Shown in pieces: positions 1 through 4,650 of a stretch of DNA of 5,160 nucleotides. A program made the translations under genes and the position numbers. Under the pieces are notes generated by a model. The model was not told the origin of the DNA, searched no databases, and worked only from the letters and a program-made list of their open reading frames with translations. The DNA lies in assembly GCA_003456035.1 (NCBI GenBank), contig DMPJ01000024.1:1040-6199 (forward strand), written 5' to 3'. The stretch's first letter is position 1. The number at the start of each line of letters is the position of its first letter. The stretch comes from Planktothrix sp. UBA8402 (GTDB taxonomy: Bacteria; Cyanobacteriota; Cyanobacteriia; Cyanobacteriales; Microcoleaceae).

Positions 1-372
1 CATTCCTCAAATCCTCCATCAGTGACAAGATCGCCATCTAACTCTGCACAGTCTCTTACAACTTATAATCCTTTTGATAACGTCGCATTTCCTTTACCAA
101 GTTGTGGCGATACCAAACCAACAAATTCTTCTGCTTATCCAGTTAGTTTTTATCCCGTTTTTATTGAATACAGTGAAATAAATTTACAAGCTGTGAGGTC
201 TAAATTTTGTGGAGATGCTTATCCAATGGTTAGAATAACGAATGGTAAAAATGCGATACAAATAGCATCTTTTATCAGTATTGAACGTGCTGATGCTTTT
301 AAAGAAATTATGATTAGGAGCTTTGGTAATAGTGAAGTAGGCGAACCCAGAAAAGTAGAATGGAAAGAGTAA
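1..372 (+). CDS. C-terminal part of a SPOR-like domain protein (5' end outside window)
   Basis: The frame is open from the first base, so the visible 123 residues are the C-terminus of a longer protein. The GTG at 22 is most likely internal. The first ~45 residues are low-complexity, rich in Ser, Pro, Thr and Asn, like a linker. The last ~75 form a compact domain: a strand (FYPVFIEY), a Cys-Gly-Asp-Ala segment, then AIQIASF, a helix starting ERADAFKEIM, and SFGNSEVGEP. The order strand, 'IQ(V/I)ASF', 'xxA..F' helix and glycine is what SPOR (sporulation-related, peptidoglycan-binding) domains show, and similar tails occur on cyanobacterial envelope proteins. The SPOR-like reading rests on pattern resemblance only. 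The gene ends 15 bases before the next small reading frame, which has its own AGGAG, so the two may have formed one transcript. Function is otherwise unknown. Confidence 0.6.
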   Translation, partial: HSSNPPSVTRSPSNSAQSLTTYNPFDNVAFPLPSCGDTKPTNSSAYPVSFYPVFIEYSEINLQAVRSKFCGDAYPMVRITNGKNAIQIASFISIERADAFKEIMIRSFGNSEVGEPRKVEWKE

Positions 373-387
373 ATTAGGAGAATATAG

Positions 388-620
388 ATGACTAACGAAA
401 TAGACAAACAAAAACTTTGGAAAATCTACGGCAGATTCCAATATCTATCGTTTGACATTAAAGCAAGAAAACGGTACTTGGAAAATATCTGACTATTGAT
501 TTGGCAGATGGTTTATTCCCTAAAAAAGATATTATCTACAAATTTGAAAATACCAATGCCTACCGATGGCTGACTGTTCATGCTAAAGAGTTTGGCGCGG
601 TTGCTATAACTAACTTTTGA
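388..620 (+). pseudogene. Small hypothetical gene broken by two +1 frameshifts
   Basis: A good ribosome site (AGGAG, 376-380) lies 7 bases before the ATG at 388, but that frame stops after 34 codons (TGA, 490-492). Protein-like sequence continues in the next frame (LTLKQENGTWKISDY, from 452) and then in the third frame (ADGLFPKKDIIYKFENTNAY and onward) to TGA at 618-620. Removing one T from the run at 451-453 and one T at 496-497 restores a single reading frame of about 76 codons with a hydrophilic N-terminus and an aromatic-rich C-terminal half (RWLTVHAKEFGAVAITNF). I do not recognise the family. It directly follows the SPOR-like gene and was probably co-transcribed with it. Either the gene has decayed or the assembly contains two homopolymer-type errors. 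A short 34-residue product from the first frame is possible but unlikely to be functional. Confidence 0.55.
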
Positions 621-937
621 TCATAATTTAATAAATTGTTAAGCATCTAAATTCCCTATTCCGAAATCTTGCCACCCTTGTAGTGCGTTGGCGTCACCCC
701 GGCGTCAGCAGTGTGTCCCCGCTCGCTAAATTATATGGTTTAAGTGCTGCGACAGCTTATAAATATTTTTTGTGATATTAAAACAATTATTTTTTATTTG
801 AGAGTGAGAGCTTATTTTCTATTCCCAGCCATGGAACTTCAACCAAAGGTTAAATAATTTAGTAAATAATCGGGTCTTGGCTGATCTGCTGTCTAGGATT
901 AGTTTAGGAGTTTTTTTACATAAACAGGAGTATTTTT
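621..937. other. Intergenic stretch, no gene seen
   Basis: No plausible coding frame is visible here on either strand. The stretch is AT-rich, apart from a GC-rich patch at about 671-725 that carries a 7-base direct repeat, GGCGTCA, at 690-696 and 701-707. A perfect AT-rich palindrome (AATTTA-A-TAAATT) lies at 625-637. The last ~60 bases presumably hold the promoter of the gene starting at 938. Two AGGAG motifs occur there (906-910 and 926-930), and only the second is correctly spaced from the ATG. I could not pick a convincing -35/-10 pair. Confidence 0.6.
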
Positions 938-1321
938 ATGGATGGATTGACCAAGCAAGTCGTCACTTTGAACAATAAAGTAGATGCCTTATACGAGATC
1001 ATCCAACAGCTTACTAATCAAGTCTCTGAGCATTTATCTCCAGAAGAAAGTACGAACTCATCAGGTGAAAATATGACCTTCACCCATTACGGTTTTCCAA
1101 CTTCTGTCTCCCATAGCCCAAAGATCCGCAAAACTTCATCCTTAGAGGAACACAAAGACATCCTAATAGACGATGAATATATAGAAACCAGTTACTATAG
1201 TCAAGAACCCTTCCTCACCGCCGATATTCAAATTCAACGACTCACGGCCCAACTCACCGCCGCTTATAACCGAATTGCGGCTTTAGAAGAACAATTATTG
1301 TCACAAAGAGTACATTTTTAA
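938..1321 (+). CDS. Coiled-coil protein, probable PatC-type cyanobactin accessory protein
   Basis: This is a 127-residue protein starting at ATG 938 with AGGAG (926-930) seven bases upstream. Residues ~2-33 are an amphipathic heptad-like helix (MDGLTKQVVTLNNKVDALYE and onward). Residues ~34-94 are polar, acidic and Ser/Thr/Tyr-rich, probably disordered. Residues ~96-123 are a second strong coiled coil (QIQRLTAQLTAAYNRIAALE). There is no signal peptide, membrane segment or catalytic motif. Small proteins of unknown role (PatB, PatC) are conserved in cyanobactin clusters. The C-terminal helix resembles, from memory, the PatC/TruC/TenC group, and its closeness to a macrocyclase and precursor gene supports that reading. 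The biochemical role of PatC is not known, and it is dispensable in some reconstituted systems. The gene faces the macrocyclase gene tail to tail across 73 bases. It could instead be an unrelated coiled-coil protein. Confidence 0.55.
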   Translation: MDGLTKQVVTLNNKVDALYEIIQQLTNQVSEHLSPEESTNSSGENMTFTHYGFPTSVSHSPKIRKTSSLEEHKDILIDDEYIETSYYSQEPFLTADIQIQRLTAQLTAAYNRIAALEEQLLSQRVHF

Positions 1322-1333
1322 GATGCGGAGAAA

Positions 1334-1390
1334 GGGTGTTAATACCTCAACAGTCAACTGGTAAACATCAACTGTCAAAGGTCAACACCC
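1334..1390. terminator. Possible bidirectional terminator between convergent genes
   Basis: An interrupted inverted repeat pairs GGGTGTT (1334-1340) with AACACCC (1384-1390), and an inner ACAGT (1350-1354) with ACTGT (1371-1375). It sits between two convergent genes, where a shared terminator is expected. The stem is broken by mismatched segments and has no clean T-tract, so the call is weak. TCAACTG also recurs as a direct repeat at 1354-1360 and 1368-1374, so the region may instead be a short intergenic repeat. Confidence 0.3.
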
Positions 1391-1394
1391 ATCT

Positions 1395-3467
1395 CTATTT
1401 CGGTACAGACCAAGAACGAACTTGTCCCAATGTAACTGGAATCATATAACTGACATCAATGGTAAAAAGATAAACCTTTTTGGCTCTTAAACCCCGTTCA
1501 GGATCAAAAAACTTTAATTTCACGTCCCAACAATCGCTATTAACCCGACAAAAAGGACTTTTTTCGATTTCAATTGTATCTAATTCCATCCCGGTAGAAA
1601 CAGCTTGAGCAAAACTAGAAGCGGCTTGAAAAGCGTTAGTTGCTGCGAAATTTAACGCCCGATCTTTAGAGGTTTTTCCTAAATTTTGCAAATCAAAATA
1701 GACTCGTTTCAGGAAACTACTCAGGGATTTTCGCATTTCAATCTCGTTAGCGTCAGCCAGTTCTTCAGAAAGGGTTTGTAAGGCTGCATCTACTAAACCG
1801 TTCACTTTCCAACCGTACATTCCTCTAATATTATTAATCGTAATAACCGGGACTTCTTGACCTGAAAATAGTGTAACTGTTTTATCGGTAATTTGTCCAG
1901 GAATACTCACCCTTTCAACATAATCATCGCTGCTTTCGGGTTCAATTTGTCCTGCTAAGATTAAGTTTAACATTTCATAAACGTCAGCCGCAAATCCGCC
2001 TTTTATTTCTAGGGCATAAATGGGATTAAATTCTTGGTTAATTGTCCAAATTAAGGACTTACTTTCTGAGAGATTTTCAGCCAAATAATTGACGATTTGA
2101 GACGCATCATAAGGATTAGCCGGAATGGTTATTCCGTCAATTTCTACGGCTGGCATTAATTGTTTAAAACTGTCTCGTCGGGCTTCACTTCCGAAGTCAT
2201 AACCAATGGTTCCTAAAACATAAACCAGTTTAGAAGCGGCACTAGCGGTAATACCATTAATGGGTTGACTCGTGGTAATATTAGCCACAGCCACACCCGA
2301 AGAATTGCTAGTAACGACATCACTTAAAGTTAGTAATGGGCTGTTCATTGTGTTTTCTATTCTCTTAATAGGAGTAACGTTATTAACAGGAATAGTAATT
2401 TCTGATTGTCTAATTTCAGAAGTTTCAACTGTTGTTAATAGTTCTCCTGTTAATAAGTTATAAGCTCCCGGAATATTTAGTTTTCCTAATAAACAACGTT
2501 CTGGTTCTTCTACTTCCTTCGGGTCGCAAGGAATAGCACTTTTTAAAATAGCTTGACGGACTGCTTCAGCGTTCGGTTTTTCTCCTCTTTGCAGTTGCAT
2601 ACTCATTAATAAAGCAGAAATTCCAGTGACAATAGGCGCGGCGCAACTTGTACCTTGTTGTTTAATAGGAATATCGGTTCCAGGTTCAGCCCCTAAGATG
2701 TTTTCACCGTTAGCCATCACTCCTTTTTCTTGATAGTCACCGCCATAATTACTAAACTTAAAAGGTTGTCCATCATCACGCATTGCACCCACTGTTAAAA
2801 CATCGGGTAAAATTGAAGGAATGCACCAACATTCGCCTTTATCATTACCACCCGGAGCCACAATTAAAATATTACTATCTTGGCATTGTTTAACCGCCCG
2901 GGCAAAGATTTCTTGAGCCATTCCTGACTGAGTGGGATGACAAGCCGCAATATGAATAATATTAACCTCTGCTTTTAAGGCTTCATTAATCGCATGGGTG
3001 AGATTAACAAAGGAAATAAAATCATCTCCGGCGAAGGAAATCGGAATATTAATCGCCGTACAATTAGGAGCAATACCATCAACTGGAGAGCCATGTTGTC
3101 CTAAAATTGTACTAGCAATATGAGTCGCATGACTGGATAAATCAATCCGCATCTGAATGGGTTTAGGAAAATCTTTAAAAAAGGCTTCTCTTTCTTTTTT
3201 CGCTTCTTCTTTATCGTGGTCGGGGTCTTCTTTTTTTGCCTTTTGTTGTTGGTTAAAATCCGTGGCTAATTTTAAGTAATAATAATATTCATCATTGAGT
3301 TCAATATCTTCTGCCCAATAGGGTTTAAATTGAGTAATATTTGCCCCTTTAAAACAAGCACGTTCTAAGTCTGCTGCACCATCCAAGATAGCAATTTTAA
3401 TGCGGGAGTCGCCTTTGGTGTGTGTCCAAAGTTCAGGTATTCCAGGAATGGTAATTAAATCAGGCAT
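1395..3467 (-). CDS. patG: Cyanobactin macrocyclase/protease, PatG type, without oxidase domain
   Basis: 690 residues. In cyanobactin pathways PatG-type subtilisins cleave before the C-terminal recognition tail of the precursor and join the core head to tail. Residues ~1-340 are the S8 domain: Asp29 (AILDG), His113 (SSHATHIAS), oxyanion Asn208 (PGGND) and Ser274 (GTSCAAP). A charged ~45-residue insert (~57-100, helix-loop-helix pattern) separates Asp29 from His113. PatG has such capping helices; PatA-type leader proteases do not. From memory of PatG, Cys176, Cys215, Cys314 and Cys325 sit at the same distances from the active Ser as its two disulfides. A Ser/Thr-rich linker (~341-410) leads to the C-terminal DUF shared by PatA and PatG (~413-690: GTIGYDFGSEARRDSFKQ, EKSPFCRVNSDCWDVKLKFF). 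The ~490-residue N-terminal oxidase of PatG is absent, and an in-frame TGA (3483-3485) shows it is not encoded just upstream. No Shine-Dalgarno site is visible before the ATG. The gene is divergent from the precursor gene. Confidence 0.9.
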   Translation of the reverse strand: MPDLITIPGIPELWTHTKGDSRIKIAILDGAADLERACFKGANITQFKPYWAEDIELNDEYYYYLKLATDFNQQQKAKKEDPDHDKEEAKKEREAFFKDFPKPIQMRIDLSSHATHIASTILGQHGSPVDGIAPNCTAINIPISFAGDDFISFVNLTHAINEALKAEVNIIHIAACHPTQSGMAQEIFARAVKQCQDSNILIVAPGGNDKGECWCIPSILPDVLTVGAMRDDGQPFKFSNYGGDYQEKGVMANGENILGAEPGTDIPIKQQGTSCAAPIVTGISALLMSMQLQRGEKPNAEAVRQAILKSAIPCDPKEVEEPERCLLGKLNIPGAYNLLTGELLTTVETSEIRQSEITIPVNNVTPIKRIENTMNSPLLTLSDVVTSNSSGVAVANITTSQPINGITASAASKLVYVLGTIGYDFGSEARRDSFKQLMPAVEIDGITIPANPYDASQIVNYLAENLSESKSLIWTINQEFNPIYALEIKGGFAADVYEMLNLILAGQIEPESSDDYVERVSIPGQITDKTVTLFSGQEVPVITINNIRGMYGWKVNGLVDAALQTLSEELADANEIEMRKSLSSFLKRVYFDLQNLGKTSKDRALNFAATNAFQAASSFAQAVSTGMELDTIEIEKSPFCRVNSDCWDVKLKFFDPERGLRAKKVYLFTIDVSYMIPVTLGQVRSWSVPK

Positions 3468-3508
3468 AGTTATAGTTATTGATCAAATAATTTTAGTTTA
3501 CATTAGAA

Positions 3509-3516
3509 GCGATCGC
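3509..3516. repeat. HIP1 octameric palindrome
   Basis: A perfect GCGATCGC. This highly iterated palindrome is over-represented in many cyanobacterial genomes and supports the taxonomic reading. It lies in the divergent promoter region. No regulatory role is implied. Confidence 0.85.
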
Positions 3517-3639
3517 CAGCAGTATCTTACAAAGAAACTTTACCTATTTGCTAATAATCATTGTTAATAATCATTACAAAGACTCAACCACCAGCATAGC
3601 CTCAGCTTATCATCCAGTCAGTCAAACTTCAACTAATCT

Positions 3640-3643
3640 GGAG
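3640..3643 (+). promoter_or_regulatory. Ribosome binding site of the precursor peptide gene
   Basis: GGAG nine bases before the ATG at 3653. It supports translation of a gene too short for most automatic ORF callers, and it fixes the start that gives the conserved MxKKN leader. Confidence 0.6.
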
Positions 3644-3652
3644 ACATAAACA

Positions 3653-3808
3653 ATGATCAAGAAAAACATCCGTCCCCAACAAGCTGCCCCGATACAACGT
3701 CAAGTGATAACAACTTCTTGTCAAGGTGAAAAAGCATTATTTGCTAGTACGGAGTGTGATATTTTCACCAGACAATGTACTCCCTTTGCTGGAGACAACG
3801 CGGAGTAG
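3653..3808 (+). CDS. patE: Cyanobactin precursor peptide
   Basis: This 51-residue peptide substrate has three parts. Residues 1-16 (MIKKNIRPQQAAPIQR) match the conserved cyanobactin leader start, roughly M-x-KKN-I-x-PQQ-x-x-P. Residues 17-32 end in ALFAS, which resembles the GLEAS/GVEPS-type recognition element cut by PatA-type proteases. Residues 33-44, TECDIFTRQCTP, are the predicted core, ending in Pro as PatG macrocyclases prefer. Residues 45-51, FAGDNAE, are the C-terminal recognition tail, one residue away from the FAGDDAE tail of anacyclamide-type precursors as I recall it. The LAELSEEAL motif used by the PatD heterocyclase is missing, so the two core cysteines may stay unheterocyclised. 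There is one core cassette. Divergent from the macrocyclase gene, it shares its promoter region, and a GC-rich palindrome follows the stop. The family assignment is firm; the left boundary of the core is inferred. Confidence 0.9.
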   Translation: MIKKNIRPQQAAPIQRQVITTSCQGEKALFASTECDIFTRQCTPFAGDNAE

Positions 3809-3821
3809 TCCCCTTGATTCT

Positions 3822-4004
3822 ACCCCCCCTAGCCCCCCCTTAGCAAGGGGGGGGAATAAGAAGTAATATTTAGCCTTAGCAAGGGAGAATTAAGAGGTGG
3901 TATGTAGTCAAACTAAAAAGCACTCACCTCAAAATCTTAGCCCCCCTTAGTAAGGGGGAATAAAAAGCAACTTTAGCCCCCCTTAGTAAGGGGGGTTGGG
4001 GGGT
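3822..4004. repeat. Cluster of TAGCCCCCCTTAG(T/C)AAGGGGGG palindromic repeats
   Basis: Four copies of one palindromic unit are visible, each starting TAGCC: copy 1 at 3830-3854 (8 G on the right arm), a degenerate short-armed copy 2 at 3871-3885, copy 3 at 3938-3958 and copy 4 at 3974-3995. Copies 1 and 3 share a spacer-like tail, GAATAA-R-AAG-Y-AA, so the units are partly tandem with a period of about 36-41 bases. The outer left end carries an extra ACCCCCCC (3822-3829) and the outer right end an extra TTGGGGGGT (3996-4004), which makes the block as a whole end in inverted repeats. Units of this kind are dispersed in intergenic DNA of many cyanobacteria. No transposase is present. Confidence 0.85.
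3833..3853. terminator. Hairpin downstream of precursor gene (repeat copy 1)
   Basis: A 9-base-pair stem (C7TT with AAG7) and AGC loop begins 24 bases after the precursor stop codon. Such a hairpin could stabilise or end the precursor transcript. It is followed by GGAATAAG rather than a T-tract, so it is not a standard intrinsic terminator. It is also one copy of a dispersed repeat, so any terminator role may be incidental. Confidence 0.35.
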
Positions 4005-4093
4005 GGCGCACGGTTCGCCTCAACGAATTGACGCACAATCCTTGTTAATTCAGGGCTTTCGGATACCTGGTACGGGGTGAAATTAAACAACTA
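3983..4093 (-). pseudogene. Protein-coding relic in frame behind the toxin gene
   Basis: The toxin gene ends in a double stop, TAA-TAG (4096-4094, 4093-4091). The same frame is then open for 35 codons (4090-3986) to a TAA at 3985-3983. It reads LFNFTPYQVSESPELTRIVR and on through QFVEANRA to PPPNPPY. The first ~28 residues have normal protein character with an amphipathic helix. The proline tail and stop come from repeat copy 4. There is no ATG, so this is likely the decayed C-terminus of an earlier gene whose end was replaced by the repeat. I cannot name the parent family. Confidence 0.4.
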
Positions 4094-4369
4094 TTATTTC
4101 GTATCAAGAATTTTATCGTACTCAGCATGAGAACCAATCCAAAACCAAACTATCTTGTCTTCATTGGGTTTCATTACTCCCAATGCTCTCCATCCGATTC
4201 CTACTCTAACTGACCAAATATTTTCTTTGGGTTTGACTTTCTTAAACTCTAAACTCGGATGAAATGGATTTTCTTTCCAAAGCTCATAATTTTTATAGGA
4301 AGTTTCTTTGATTCTTTGAGGTAATACTGTAAATAATTTTCTAAAACTTCTAGTTCTTGATGATCGCAT
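4094..4369 (-). CDS. RelE/ParE-family toxin of a type II toxin-antitoxin pair
   Basis: 91 residues, a typical length for RelE/ParE-fold toxins. The N-terminal half is basic and helical (RSSRTRSFRKLFTVLPQRIK). The C-terminal half has the conserved series seen in cyanobacterial members: NPFHPSLEFKKV, WSVRVGIGWRALG, then KIVWFWIGSHAEYDKIL. Known family activities are ribosome-dependent mRNA cleavage (RelE) or gyrase poisoning (ParE); sequence alone does not choose between them. The ATG overlaps the stop of the upstream antitoxin gene by one base (TAATG at 4371-4367), which implies translational coupling and antitoxin-first expression. Arg and aromatic residues of the RelE type (R54, R61, Y84) are present, so the protein appears intact. 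It is convergent with the precursor gene across the repeat cluster. Confidence 0.8.
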   Translation of the reverse strand: MRSSRTRSFRKLFTVLPQRIKETSYKNYELWKENPFHPSLEFKKVKPKENIWSVRVGIGWRALGVMKPNEDKIVWFWIGSHAEYDKILDTK

Positions 4370-4647
4370 TATTTCTCACCAAAACCTTTATCTTCAGTCT
4401 TACCTTCTTCATCTTCAAGTAATGCTAACTGAGCCATTTCTTGAAGAATACCCAAATCCATATCTGGATTAGATAAACTTTCTTGCCATTTTAACTCATT
4501 CTCGATATCTTCTAAAACTTCCTTCGCGTTTTCTAGTGCTTCTTCATAGGTTTCGCCGTGAGTCCGCGCATATTCTCCCCACTCAGGTAAACTAGCAATA
4601 TAAGCCTGATCTTCTTCAGACCACTGAATCAAAATACTATATTTCAT
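4369..4647 (-). CDS. HicB-family antitoxin
   Basis: 92 residues. Residues 1-55 form the HicB N-terminal domain (partial RNase H-like fold): a strand MKYSILIQWSEEDQAYIASL, then PEWGEYARTHGETYEEALEN and an acidic helix. Residues 56-92 are acidic (LEDEEGKTEDKGFGEK at the end), with no recognisable helix-turn-helix or ribbon-helix-helix. Either autoregulation uses another part, or the protein only neutralises the toxin. It lies immediately upstream of the toxin with a one-base overlap, the normal antitoxin-toxin order. The usual partner of HicB is the small HicA double-stranded-RNA-binding toxin; here the partner is RelE/ParE-like, a combination that also occurs in other cyanobacteria. The start codon is set by AGGAG seven bases upstream. 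Only three bases separate it from the stop of the Uma2 gene. Confidence 0.8.
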   Translation of the reverse strand: MKYSILIQWSEEDQAYIASLPEWGEYARTHGETYEEALENAKEVLEDIENELKWQESLSNPDMDLGILQEMAQLALLEDEEGKTEDKGFGEK

Positions 4648-4650
4648 TAT

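Larger units (their letters stand above)
3468..3652. promoter_or_regulatory. Divergent promoter region between macrocyclase and precursor genes
   Basis: This 185-base gap must hold the start signals of both genes. On the minus strand TAAAAT (3490-3495) is a possible -10 box about 22 bases before the macrocyclase ATG, with no good -35. A tandem AGTTAT pair lies against that ATG (3468-3479). Towards the precursor, TAATAATCATT is repeated at 3552-3562 and 3565-3575 (13-base period), and TTACAAAGA is repeated at 3527-3535 and 3574-3582. These are candidate operator or activator sites. No consensus sigma-70 pair could be fixed for the precursor gene. Confidence 0.45.

Noticed and set aside
22..372. 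Complete gene starting at GTG 22
   Set aside because: The frame is open upstream to base 1, there is no ribosome site before 22, and the sequence is linker-like. It is more likely part of a longer protein.
184..441. Minus-strand reading frames opposite the first gene
   Set aside because: They are opposite or out-of-frame shadows with no ribosome sites and low-quality composition. The plus-strand frame has clear domain-like character.
2272..2463. Plus-strand 63-codon frame inside the macrocyclase gene
   Set aside because: It lies antisense to the linker of a clearly conserved protein, with no ribosome site. Its hydrophobic character is a mirror of the Ser/Thr/Asn/Ile-rich linker.
1395..3467. 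Assignment of the subtilisin as a PatA-type leader protease
   Set aside because: PatA has a short Asp-to-His distance and no capping insert. Here the distance is 84 residues with a helix-loop-helix insert, and the cysteine spacing and AIPCDPxxVEEPERC segment fit PatG. The C-terminal DUF is shared by both and does not discriminate.
3719..3784. Longer core starting at Cys23 of the precursor (22 residues)
   Set aside because: ALFAS at residues 28-32 resembles the known leader-cleavage element, and a 22-residue core would be longer than is usual. It is kept only as an alternative.
3830..4003. CRISPR array
   Set aside because: The repeated unit is a short, G/C-homopolymeric palindrome with variable arm length and irregular, partly homologous spacers. 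There are no cas genes nearby.
3847..4003. G-quadruplex regulator formed by the G runs
   Set aside because: The G runs belong to palindromic units with perfectly matching C runs, so hairpins compete strongly. The runs are irregularly spaced and there is no other support.
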